Positions 7,483 to 16,319 of a DNA stretch of 60,684 nucleotides are shown in pieces; the stretch's first letter is position 1, and every line of letters starts with the position of its first letter. Source of the stretch: an uncultured Kiritimatiellota bacterium. GTDB lineage: Bacteria > Verrucomicrobiota > Kiritimatiellia > RFP12 > UBA1067. A program made the position numbers and the translations under genes. The stretch lies in NCBI GenBank assembly GCA_934635045.1, contig CAKTZA010000014.1, forward strand, positions 1 to 60,684, written 5' to 3'. The notes beneath the pieces are model-generated. The model had not been told where the DNA came from and made no database searches. It worked only from the letters and a program-made list of their open reading frames with translations.

Positions 7483-10400
7483 ATGCAAAAGCGAATCGAG
7501 CTCAACTCTCCGCGACAAAACGAAGTCAAGATGCGAGATGCCCTTATTTGGGCGTCGTTGATGGGGTTGCCCGTGATGCTGTGCGCGTGCGTCCTGTCCG
7601 CGTCGGGTGCGGAAGCCTGCGACGGCGAGTATGTCGGCGGAATGGGCAATTGGTCGTCGTCCGCAAGCTGGAAGAACGGCGCGAAAGCGGCAGGGGCTGG
7701 GGCGATCCTGACCGTTCGCGCGGAGGAGAAGAACGCGGCCGGCTATTTCCTTTCGCTCGACGAAGACGCGACAGTCGGGCATATCGTGCGTCCGGCAGAC
7801 TGCGAACAGCCGGAGGGGTTGTCGTCGAAGTTCAGCTCCTCGAGCTTTTTCCTGCGTACGGCGACGGTTGGCTCGACGTGTGCCCTGACGCTTGATTCGG
7901 GAATCGCGGGGCAGCCGGCGACAATTCGGCATCCGGTGCCGCGCGCGAAGATGAACGGCAAGAGGTTTCCGCTCGTCTTCGAGAACAGGTTCGTGTTGCG
8001 GAGCGACCTTGAAGTCTCTTACGAGGGCGTTTTCGACCGAATCTGCGGAAACGGCTGGATCAGCGGTTCGTTGGGGGCGTTCCCGCACTACACGGTGGCG
8101 CTGCTCGGCGACATTTCGGAAGCGGACGGCTCGCACGCCGTGACGCTGGAGAATCCCGTCTATGCCAAGAACGACAGCGGGGTGGCCGATACGTTCAATC
8201 CCGTGCTGATGACCGGCAACAACACCTTCACCGGCGACCTGACGGTTCGGCAAGGCGGCCTGCGCGTGGCGCTTAACGGAGCCGCTGCGGCGGAGGGCTC
8301 GCGCATCTCGCATGCGCTGGGGCGGAACAACGCCATCCATGTGGACAATGCGGGGCTGGGCTACCTGGATCTCGGCGGCTTGATTGCCGGCGTCGATGGC
8401 AACACGCTTTATTTGGGAGGAATGGGGCCGCGCGCGGAGATGGGCACGCTGATCAGCATGAATCCCGATCCTCTTGCGGTCGGCGAATGGCGCGGGCCGA
8501 TCGTCATCGCGTCCGAGACGCGGCTGGGTGGCGTGACCGAGGCGGCGAACGGCGCGGCGGGCGGCGGCAACCTGAAGCTCTCCGGGGCTGTTCTCGGTTC
8601 GCACGACTTGCATCTCATCTCGTTCCGAACGGTCGAATTCGCGGGAGACTTTTCGAACTACAGCGGAGACGTCTCCGTGGAGTCCGGCTATCTTCGGCTT
8701 GGCAAGGGCTATGTCGGCGGTTCGGGAAAGATTGACTTCAAGGCAGGTTCGGGCTACCTCTTCGCATCGTCAAACGATGTGGACTTGACGCAGCTGGCCT
8801 ATTCGACGCCGCAGACGATGGCCCTTCGAGTTGAGGAGGGCGTTGACTACGTGCCCGCAAAGGGCCTTGCGTATGCGGATGCCGTCTACAAGCAGGGGGC
8901 CGGCATGCTGACGCTCAAGGCGTCGGGTTCTCGTGCGACAGAGGTCGGGGCGTTCACGACTCTTCTCAAGGTCGAGGACGGGACGGTCGTCCTTGACTAT
9001 TCGGGCGAAACGTCGGGCTCAAAGCTCGGCGAAGCGGTTAAAAAGGGCGTCTTCCATACGGGCGACCGCGTGCGCTTCGTCGTCCGTGACGACCAGCCGC
9101 GCCGCACGGCCGCGCACACGAACGGCCTGTTTGCGATCAATCGTGGCGTTGCGCTCAAGGGGCAGCACGTGACGTTGGCTTTTGAGGGCAGCGGCGCCTA
9201 TTCGCTGGGCGAGATCTGGCTGGACGGGTTACGTGACTATGAAAACAATGAGGGCAGCGGCGTCGTCACGCTTGACTTCGATCCTGCGCAGTGGAATCTC
9301 GTTAATGGCATCCCGTGGGCGACGAAGACAGAGGGCGACATGGCCGGTGTTTCGGCTCGCAACGTGCTCTGGCGAAACGAGTCGTGGGTCAAGCTCATTG
9401 ACGAAGGGCGCGTGGCGCCGCTCCCGGCGTCCGACTACGCGCTGGACTTCACGAGCGGCAGTGGGTCTGCCAAGCCGGGGTATGCCTCGGTGGACGTGAC
9501 GGCCGCCCTGTGTGCGGAATCGCACGCAGACGTCTCGTGCGGACGCCTGCGGTTCAACACGCCCAACGGCGGTACACCGCTGGCGTTGACGCTGGCTGGG
9601 ACGAACGCGATCCACGGCGGCATGATCCTCGTCACGCCCAACATGGCGGATACGCCGGTCGTGATCAAGGGCGGCACGCTCGTGCGTCAGGGCTGCGGCG
9701 GCGCGGCGGACATCACGATCGCGAACTTCAATACAAATGCGACGCTGACGCTGGACTGCGACATCCTAGGCGATGTCGTCGCGGCGGACGGCTCTGTGAA
9801 GACGAACGCATCGGCGTCCGTCTGCTTCGTCGGGCCCGGCACGACGATCGTCAAGGGCGATCTTCTTGTGCGTGGCGGCGTCTACGTGAACGGGACGCGG
9901 CTTCAGGTCGGCGACGGACAGGGACTGCTGGCGGGCCTTTCGTCCACGAAGATCGACGGCTTGGATGCCTTTCGGTCAAAGACGGTGCGCGTTTCGGGCG
10001 GTGGCCTGGTCGAGTTTACGGAAAACGGCGGCTTTGTGCGGACGTTCACGGACGAACCGGGCAGCCCGGCGAACTGCCTGACGCTGACGCTGGGCGCATC
10101 GGGCGGCGGCTTCGCCGTTGCGGACGGCAAGACAGCCACTTATGAAGACTGTACGGCACTTCGCATGTATTTTGAAGGCGCGCGGCATTTCGTCAAGGAC
10201 GGGAAGGGAACGTTCAAGATCGCACGCGCGAACGGTCTTTCGTGGTTCGCGTCGAAATCGGTTCTTGAATTGAACGAGACGGTTCCGCAGAGCCGCGTCT
10301 CGCGGTTCGATGTCCGCGTCGGCACGCTTTGGTACGCCGTGGGCAACGGCTTGAGCGATGCCGCGCTGGCGCCGTTCAAGGTCTTCGGCGGCGATGCTTC

Positions 10401-11706
10401 GACACTGGTTCGCCTTGGTGACGGCGCTGTGCTGAAGGGGCGTCATTTCCTCGCGTCCCGCACGCTGACGGCGAATGTCCCCGAAATGGACAATGGTGCC
10501 TCGGTGAAGTATGTGGTGGACGGCGGAACGGCAACGCTTGACATCTGTGACAGTTCGCGTCCCGGACGGTTCTCAAGCCCAGACATCGAGGCCGGCTTTG
10601 ACGTCTTTGGACTGCCGCGGGCACGTGAGCTTCTCGTCGGGTCAGGGACGCTTGTCCTGACGAACTCGGCTTCGGCAACGGTGGGCCTGGTACCGGCTGG
10701 CTTTGCCGATGCCGGCTTCGCCGGTCGGCTGGAACTGGCCGTGCCGCTTGTGACAGATGGCTATTCGAATCCGGGCGGCTGGTCGTGGCCGAACGCCATC
10801 GTGGAGATTCCGGCGGGACGGAAGGACGAATTCTTCGACGTGAACGAGCCCTGGAATGCGCTTCGTCTTGGCGGGCTCACGGGTGCGGGCGAACTGGCCA
10901 TGACCTACAAGTACAAGCCGTCAGACGCGGCGCTGACCGTGGGATGCGACAGCGAAAGCGAACTTGATTTCGCGGGAACGATCACGCTCGGACAGAATGG
11001 CGCGTTCCGCGGGCGTCTCGTGAAGGTCGGCTCGAACGCGCAGCGCCTTTCGGGCGCAAACGTGATTCCCGGCGCAGTCAGCGTGGAAGGCGGAAAAATG
11101 GTTTTGGGACATGTCGAGGCACTGTCCGGCAGCGAAAAGGAGCCGATTCTCGTCGGCGGTGCGCGGGCATCGTCGTCTCCGGCAGTTCTCGCGGACTGCG
11201 GCACGGTCACTGTTATGCGTCCCGTGCTGGTTCTTCCGTCGCCGGAGGGCGTCCTGCCAGGTGTTGGCGCGCAGTCGGGGGTGGCGACGTTTGCCCAGAC
11301 GCTGGTCGTGTCGAACGACTGTGCCGTGTTCGCGTTCGCTGGCGCCAAGGCCGTCTTCGCGGGCGGTGTTACAAACGAGGCCGCCCATCGGATCGTCTTG
11401 GTCGGCGAAGGCGTTGTTGAGATTGCTGGCGACTTGGCGCTGACGGAAGACTGTCGCCTGACGTTCGGTGGCACGCTGGCCGTCAATGGGATGCTCTCGT
11501 TTGCGGACGGCGTGCGGCTCGTCTTGGACGGGTTTGACGCGACAAAACTGGATCCGAACCGCCGCTATGTGTTGGTCAAGGCGAAGCGGATCAGCGGTTC
11601 GCTCGACGTGTCGGGCATCGATCTGCCGGAAGGGTGGGAGATCGCCCAGTATCCGACCAAGGTCGTCTTGCGCCGGCCAAGAGGCGTAGCCCTGTTGATT
11701 CGCTGA
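7483..11706 (+). CDS. large secreted PATR (autotransporter-associated repeat) protein
   Basis: This is a 1407-residue exported protein and the first gene of block A. A hydrophobic signal (ALIWASLMGLPVMLCACVLSA) ends near residue 45. Start 7483 has GAGG six bases upstream; ATG at 7531 is an alternative. The body is a beta-helix-like array of autotransporter-associated repeats, for example GNNTFTGDLTVRQGGLRV (about residue 246), then QGAGMLTLKASGS and KDGKGTFKIARANGLS. No outer-membrane beta-barrel domain is present at the C-terminus. The chain ends RRPRGVALLIR, a tail matched by the triple-LamG protein of block B (RPLGFAILIR). It probably binds or displays on the cell surface; the ligand is unknown. 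Confidence 0.75.
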   Translation: MQKRIELNSPRQNEVKMRDALIWASLMGLPVMLCACVLSASGAEACDGEYVGGMGNWSSSASWKNGAKAAGAGAILTVRAEEKNAAGYFLSLDEDATVGHIVRPADCEQPEGLSSKFSSSSFFLRTATVGSTCALTLDSGIAGQPATIRHPVPRAKMNGKRFPLVFENRFVLRSDLEVSYEGVFDRICGNGWISGSLGAFPHYTVALLGDISEADGSHAVTLENPVYAKNDSGVADTFNPVLMTGNNTFTGDLTVRQGGLRVALNGAAAAEGSRISHALGRNNAIHVDNAGLGYLDLGGLIAGVDGNTLYLGGMGPRAEMGTLISMNPDPLAVGEWRGPIVIASETRLGGVTEAANGAAGGGNLKLSGAVLGSHDLHLISFRTVEFAGDFSNYSGDVSVESGYLRLGKGYVGGSGKIDFKAGSGYLFASSNDVDLTQLAYSTPQTMALRVEEGVDYVPAKGLAYADAVYKQGAGMLTLKASGSRATEVGAFTTLLKVEDGTVVLDYSGETSGSKLGEAVKKGVFHTGDRVRFVVRDDQPRRTAAHTNGLFAINRGVALKGQHVTLAFEGSGAYSLGEIWLDGLRDYENNEGSGVVTLDFDPAQWNLVNGIPWATKTEGDMAGVSARNVLWRNESWVKLIDEGRVAPLPASDYALDFTSGSGSAKPGYASVDVTAALCAESHADVSCGRLRFNTPNGGTPLALTLAGTNAIHGGMILVTPNMADTPVVIKGGTLVRQGCGGAADITIANFNTNATLTLDCDILGDVVAADGSVKTNASASVCFVGPGTTIVKGDLLVRGGVYVNGTRLQVGDGQGLLAGLSSTKIDGLDAFRSKTVRVSGGGLVEFTENGGFVRTFTDEPGSPANCLTLTLGASGGGFAVADGKTATYEDCTALRMYFEGARHFVKDGKGTFKIARANGLSWFASKSVLELNETVPQSRVSRFDVRVGTLWYAVGNGLSDAALAPFKVFGGDASTLVRLGDGAVLKGRHFLASRTLTANVPEMDNGASVKYVVDGGTATLDICDSSRPGRFSSPDIEAGFDVFGLPRARELLVGSGTLVLTNSASATVGLVPAGFADAGFAGRLELAVPLVTDGYSNPGGWSWPNAIVEIPAGRKDEFFDVNEPWNALRLGGLTGAGELAMTYKYKPSDAALTVGCDSESELDFAGTITLGQNGAFRGRLVKVGSNAQRLSGANVIPGAVSVEGGKMVLGHVEALSGSEKEPILVGGARASSSPAVLADCGTVTVMRPVLVLPSPEGVLPGVGAQSGVATFAQTLVVSNDCAVFAFAGAKAVFAGGVTNEAAHRIVLVGEGVVEIAGDLALTEDCRLTFGGTLAVNGMLSFADGVRLVLDGFDATKLDPNRRYVLVKAKRISGSLDVSGIDLPEGWEIAQYPTKVVLRRPRGVALLIR

Positions 11707-11727
11707 CGAAACGAAAAGAGAGAAACG

Positions 11728-13065
11728 ATGATGACAAGAAGAATGATGGCTGTGGCGTGGACGGGCGTGATGCTCGCCCACGCCGGTGTGGCGGAGACCA
11801 CCGGATCGTTGGACGCCTGGAATCGGGAGGCTCGGGCGAAGTTCGCCGCGCAGCGGTTCGGCATCTTTGTCCACTGGGGGCTCTACAGCACGTATGCGCA
11901 GGGCGAGTGGTATCTTCAGGGCGGGGGCGGACGCATCGACGAAGCGGCCTATGCACGTGCGAAAGACGGCTTCTATCCGTCGAAGTTCGATGCGCGGGCG
12001 TGGGTGGCCCTGTTCAAGGAGGCCGGGGCGAAGTATCTCACGGTCACGACGCGCCACCACGATGGGTTCTCGCTTTGGCCCACGCAGGCGGATGACGGCT
12101 ATAACATCGCCCAGACGCCCTTTCGGCGCGATGTCGTCGGCGAATTGGCGGCGGCTTGCACGAATGCGGGTCTTCAGATCAACTTCTACTATTCGCTGAT
12201 GGATTGGCATCGCAAGGACTATCCGGCGGGGCGGGCGTCCAAGAGCGTTCTCGGCGACCAGGTCGGCGACTATGCATCCTATCGAAAGTTCATGCTGGCG
12301 CAGATCGGCGAGCTCATCGGCCGCTATCGGCCGGGCAACATCTGGTTTGACGGCGAGTGGGATCATGCGCAGTTCAACGCCCGGACGGGGCAGTGGGAGC
12401 GGACTCTGGACTGGAAGTTCGATGAGATCTACGACTTCATCCACGCCCGCAAGACGCTTGTGGCGAACAACAACCACCAGCCGATCCGCGCGAAGGAGGA
12501 CATCCAGCTCTTTGAGCGTGACCTTCCCGGCGACCATGCCGACCTTGGCTTTTCGCGGCATCAGCCTGTCACGAACGACCGCCCGGTTGAACAATGCGAT
12601 GTGCTTCAGCACCAAGTCTGGGGCTGGAAGCTTGCCGAGCGGAAGTTCCGCACGGCAGAAGAGGTCGTTGCGATGATCGCGCGCTGTGCGGCACGCGGGG
12701 CCAATATGCTCATGAACGTCGGTCCGGACGGGTCGGGCGCGCTTCCTCCCCAATGCGTCGAGACGCTGAAGGGCGTCGGTCGGTGGTTCGCCCGGAACGG
12801 CGAATCGATCTACGGCACGGAGGGCGCCGGCGTCGGTCTTGCAAAGGAAATCGTCTCGACGCGAAAGGGTGACGTGCTCTATGTCCATTTCCTTGATCCG
12901 AAGGCAACGCGCTTTGCGTTCAAGTACGAAGGCGAGATCCGGTCGGCGCGATGCCTGGCGACAGGCGCTCCCGTGCAGGTCGAGCGCACGCCCTCCGGCG
13001 TGGCGGTGCTGACGATTGCCCGTGAGGTGGGCGATGACTTTGACTATGTTGTGGAGGTTCGGTGA
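11728..13065 (+). CDS. alpha-L-fucosidase, GH29
   Basis: This is a 445-residue secreted GH29 enzyme that releases terminal alpha-L-fucose by a retaining mechanism. GH29 signatures are RFGIFVHWGLYSTYAQGEW (about residue 49), TTRHHDGFSLW and the nucleophile segment NIWFDGEWD with Asp208. An N-terminal signal peptide (MAVAWTGVMLAHAGVA) directs export. It starts 21 bases after the PATR gene, and its stop overlaps the next start (TGATG). A second GH29 gene lies in block B but is only a distant relative, so the two probably cut different fucose linkages. Confidence 0.92.
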   Translation: MMTRRMMAVAWTGVMLAHAGVAETTGSLDAWNREARAKFAAQRFGIFVHWGLYSTYAQGEWYLQGGGGRIDEAAYARAKDGFYPSKFDARAWVALFKEAGAKYLTVTTRHHDGFSLWPTQADDGYNIAQTPFRRDVVGELAAACTNAGLQINFYYSLMDWHRKDYPAGRASKSVLGDQVGDYASYRKFMLAQIGELIGRYRPGNIWFDGEWDHAQFNARTGQWERTLDWKFDEIYDFIHARKTLVANNNHQPIRAKEDIQLFERDLPGDHADLGFSRHQPVTNDRPVEQCDVLQHQVWGWKLAERKFRTAEEVVAMIARCAARGANMLMNVGPDGSGALPPQCVETLKGVGRWFARNGESIYGTEGAGVGLAKEIVSTRKGDVLYVHFLDPKATRFAFKYEGEIRSARCLATGAPVQVERTPSGVAVLTIAREVGDDFDYVVEVR

Positions 13066-14426
13066 TGACGCGTGCCAGCAGAAGGGACTTCATTCGGGGC
13101 GTTTCGGCCCTTGGGCTGTTCAACATCGTCCCGTCCAGCGTCTTCGGGGCGGAGGCGCCGTCAAACCGCCTGACGCGGGCGCTCATCGGATTCGGCGGCA
13201 TTGCGCGCAGCGCGAACCACCTGCCGTTCAAGGGGTCTCGGCTCGTCGGCCTGTGCGACCCCGACCGGCTTCATGTCGAGGCGGGGCTGGACTGCGCCGA
13301 GAAGGCGGGCTGGGGGAAGGTTCGTGCCTATCGTGACTTCATCGAGTTGCTGGACGATCCGGGCGTCGATATCGTCCACATCTGTACGCCGCCGCACTGG
13401 CACGGCTGCATGAGCGTGATGGCCGCGCGCGCGGGGAAGGACATCTGGTGTGAGAAGCCGATGACGCGTACGGTCGGCGAGGGGGTGCGCGTGATGGAGT
13501 ACGTCAAGGCGAAGAAGCGCATGTTTCGCCTGAACACGTGGTTTCGCTACACGGATCCGTTCTACGGGCTCGGAAGCCCTGTCAAGCCGGTTCGGCAGAT
13601 TGTCCAGAATGGCGTCCTGGGGGCGGGGCCGATTCGCTGCGTCTTCGGTGCGGGTCAGGGATTCGACTGGAAATTCTACTGGTCGGGCAAGGTCAACCTC
13701 AAGCCTGAAGCCTGCCCGGAGACGCTGGACTGGGACATGTGGCTCGGCCCGGCGCCGTGGAGGCCCTACAGCCGCCACCGTTGCCACGAGACGTTTCGCG
13801 GCTACTGGGACTACGATGCCGGCGGGCTCGGCGACATGGCGCAGCATTACCTTGATCCGCTCCAGTACCTGCTCTGCAAGGACGAGACGTCGCCCGTCCG
13901 CGTCGATTATGTCGGCCCTCGGCAGCATCCCGAAGCCGTCGGTCGCTTCGACCGCATCACGCTGACCTATGCCGACGGAACGGAAGTTGTCCTGGACGGC
14001 GACCGGTCTCTCATGGACGAGCCGTTTCTCCGGGGCTCCAATGGCGTCACGGTCTGGCCTTATCGGGAGGCCGATGGCACCGTTCACACGTGGACGCCGA
14101 AGGAGAAGACGGATCGGTGGATGCGAATGCTCGACGCCGACGGTCGGGAGATGGACGTCAAGCGGCTTGTGGCCGAACTGCCAGAACCGCCGCCCCAGCA
14201 GACGGATTTCATCGACTCGTGCAAGACGCGGCGTCGGTTCTGCCTGAACGAGGAAACGGGCTTTCGGTCCTGCACGATGTTCAATCTCGCCATCGTCGCC
14301 GAACGGTTGGGGCGCGGCTTCGCGTTCGATCCCGTGTCGCTGCACGCGAAGGACGACCCTGCGGCGGATCGGTTTCTCTGCCAGTCGATGCGCGCGCCGT
14401 GGGCTCATGAATTCTGCAGGGATTGA
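13065..14426 (+). CDS. Tat-exported Gfo/Idh/MocA family oxidoreductase
   Basis: This is a 453-residue protein. The twin-arginine signal SRRDFIRGVSALGLFN is followed by an NAD(P)-binding Rossmann segment (ALIGFGGIARSANH) and the family motif CEKPMTRTV. The C-terminal half is the usual alpha/beta substrate domain (GLGDMAQHYLDPLQYL). Family members oxidise or reduce sugar hydroxyls with bound nicotinamide cofactor; Tat export allows folding with cofactor in the cytoplasm. I start it at ATG 13065, which overlaps the fucosidase stop; a GTG directly before is possible. The next gene carries a 3-keto-disaccharide hydrolase domain, which suggests the two act in sequence. Confidence 0.88.
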   Translation: MTRASRRDFIRGVSALGLFNIVPSSVFGAEAPSNRLTRALIGFGGIARSANHLPFKGSRLVGLCDPDRLHVEAGLDCAEKAGWGKVRAYRDFIELLDDPGVDIVHICTPPHWHGCMSVMAARAGKDIWCEKPMTRTVGEGVRVMEYVKAKKRMFRLNTWFRYTDPFYGLGSPVKPVRQIVQNGVLGAGPIRCVFGAGQGFDWKFYWSGKVNLKPEACPETLDWDMWLGPAPWRPYSRHRCHETFRGYWDYDAGGLGDMAQHYLDPLQYLLCKDETSPVRVDYVGPRQHPEAVGRFDRITLTYADGTEVVLDGDRSLMDEPFLRGSNGVTVWPYREADGTVHTWTPKEKTDRWMRMLDADGREMDVKRLVAELPEPPPQQTDFIDSCKTRRRFCLNEETGFRSCTMFNLAIVAERLGRGFAFDPVSLHAKDDPAADRFLCQSMRAPWAHEFCRD

Positions 14427-14438
14427 GGAGGACGACTG

Positions 14439-16304
14439 ATGAGAAGAACGAGACAAGTGACCTTTGCGGGAGTTTTGCTTCTGTTGGTGACAACGGGCGG
14501 TTGCGCGCTCGTCCAGCGGGATGCGCTGGACATACGTCCGCAAGAGGGCGACGACGCCGCGACGGCGGCCGTCTGGCAGGCAGAGAACGCCGAACGGCTG
14601 GCGCGTGAAACGTCTGCAGCCGTCCTATACGGCTTCGTGGCGACACCGCAGGCGGCGGATGCGCTTCTGGCGGACGTGAAGGGTGCTTACGAGACGGATC
14701 CCTTGCGGGCGGTGCAGATTGCCGCCGTCACGCAGCAGACGATGACGCCGAAATGCGAACGTGCGGCGCGGGGGCGGAAGGTCTGGACGGAGGCACTCCT
14801 ACGGGCTGCGCGCGCGTCGGCCGACGCCACGCGGACGATGTTCTTTCTCGACCAGTTGCGTAGTTGTGGCTTTCCGTCGCAGGTCGCCGCGATTCGCGCG
14901 CTCGGCGAGAAGAGGGAAACGTGTGTGCGCGACTACGCCGACTGGGTGGCGCGGGAACTGGAGTCGGTGCCAGTTCCGACGGGGCTTTCCTGGTGCGTGT
15001 TCGGAACCTCCATCTCGTGGTACGACGCGCATGCGTCCGAATACGGGGAGGCGAAGTTCACGCGCGGCTACCAGAGCCGCGTGAAGGATCGGCTTTCCTT
15101 TACGGACTATCACAACCTGGCCATCAACGGCGGCGTCATTGGCGGGCACCGCTGGGCAAAGGTGCCGCGTGCGGATCTCTACACGATCGAGCATGGAATC
15201 AACGACTGGGGGCATCGCGTACCCGTCGGCACGCTCGCGGACTATCGCGTCGGCACGAACGCCAACACGTTTGCGGCGAATTACCGGATTCTGGTGGACA
15301 AGATCCGAAAGGCCAACCCGCACGCTATCATCGTCCTCTGCACGCCACGGCGCGGCTATGGGTTCGGGACGTACCTGCCAGCGTCCAGCGACGCGCCGCA
15401 TGGGGGCATCTACCTGAAAGAGTATGCGCAGCTCGTGCGGGCGATTGCGGCGGACGAGGGCTTCGAGGTCGCCGACTTCTTTGCGGACTGCGGCACGGAT
15501 GAGGAGCTGGCCGATCTCTCGATCGACGTTGCCCTGCACCCGAACGACGCGGGCTTCCAGCGCATGGCGGACTGCTTGGAGAAGGCCATCCGCCGCGCGA
15601 CGCTCGAACGCCGCGAGGGCTTCCGTTCGCTGTTCAACGGGCAGGATCTTACGGGCTGGCGGTGGTCGGGAGCGGTGCCGTGCTATGGCGTCGAGCCGAC
15701 GGAGCCTGGAATTCTTCAGTATATTCCGGGAACGATGGAGCGTCACAAGCTCTGTCCCGGTACGGACGAGCAGCTCGTGACGCAGAAGTCCTTTCGAGAT
15801 TTCGTGCTGCGCTTCGACTTCCTGATGCCGACGAACGGAAATAACGGCATAGGCGTGCGCATGGCGGAAAAGGGGAACCCGACGTATACCGCACTGTGCG
15901 AGATTCAGCTGCTGGACGACGGCGGCGACGCCTACTACGACGCTTCGGCGAAGCGCGACAAGTGTGCGCCGACGCAGTATTGCGGAGCCGTCTACGGACT
16001 CGCGCCGGTGCGTCGCGACAATCCGGCGGCGAAAGGCTTTGCCGTCGGCGGGAGCTATGCGCATCCAGCGGGTCAATGGAACGACTGCGAGATCGAGGTC
16101 GTCGGTTCGACCGTGCGCGTGACGCTGAATGGCGTGGAGGTCTCGCGAGCCGACCTTTCCGCATTTCAGGGTGACGGCGACACGCCTGACTGCAAGCCGC
16201 ATCCGGGCATCCGCCGCACCGAAGGGGCGATCGGGCTTCTGGGCTATGCGGGCTTCAACGTTCGCTTCAGGAATTTGCGTGCGCGGGACGTCTCGGCGCG
16301 CTGA
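14439..16304 (+). CDS. lipoprotein with SGNH hydrolase and DUF1080 (3-keto-disaccharide hydrolase) domains
   Basis: This is a 621-residue lipoprotein with a lipobox ending TTGGC (Cys22). Residues 40-175 are helical and repeat-like. Residues about 183-380 form an SGNH hydrolase: the block I sequence is FGTSISWYD, so Gly-Thr-Ser replaces Gly-Asp-Ser. HGIND and the terminal LHPND motif are present. From residue 395 (FRSLFNGQDLTGW) to the end is a DUF1080/PF06439 domain, known from 3-keto-disaccharide hydrolases. It follows the Tat-exported oxidoreductase by 12 bases. The inferred role is to deacylate and then cleave a 3-keto-glycoside made by that oxidoreductase. Confidence 0.85.
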   Translation: MRRTRQVTFAGVLLLLVTTGGCALVQRDALDIRPQEGDDAATAAVWQAENAERLARETSAAVLYGFVATPQAADALLADVKGAYETDPLRAVQIAAVTQQTMTPKCERAARGRKVWTEALLRAARASADATRTMFFLDQLRSCGFPSQVAAIRALGEKRETCVRDYADWVARELESVPVPTGLSWCVFGTSISWYDAHASEYGEAKFTRGYQSRVKDRLSFTDYHNLAINGGVIGGHRWAKVPRADLYTIEHGINDWGHRVPVGTLADYRVGTNANTFAANYRILVDKIRKANPHAIIVLCTPRRGYGFGTYLPASSDAPHGGIYLKEYAQLVRAIAADEGFEVADFFADCGTDEELADLSIDVALHPNDAGFQRMADCLEKAIRRATLERREGFRSLFNGQDLTGWRWSGAVPCYGVEPTEPGILQYIPGTMERHKLCPGTDEQLVTQKSFRDFVLRFDFLMPTNGNNGIGVRMAEKGNPTYTALCEIQLLDDGGDAYYDASAKRDKCAPTQYCGAVYGLAPVRRDNPAAKGFAVGGSYAHPAGQWNDCEIEVVGSTVRVTLNGVEVSRADLSAFQGDGDTPDCKPHPGIRRTEGAIGLLGYAGFNVRFRNLRARDVSAR

Positions 16305-16319
16305 GAAAGGTCAGGCAAG

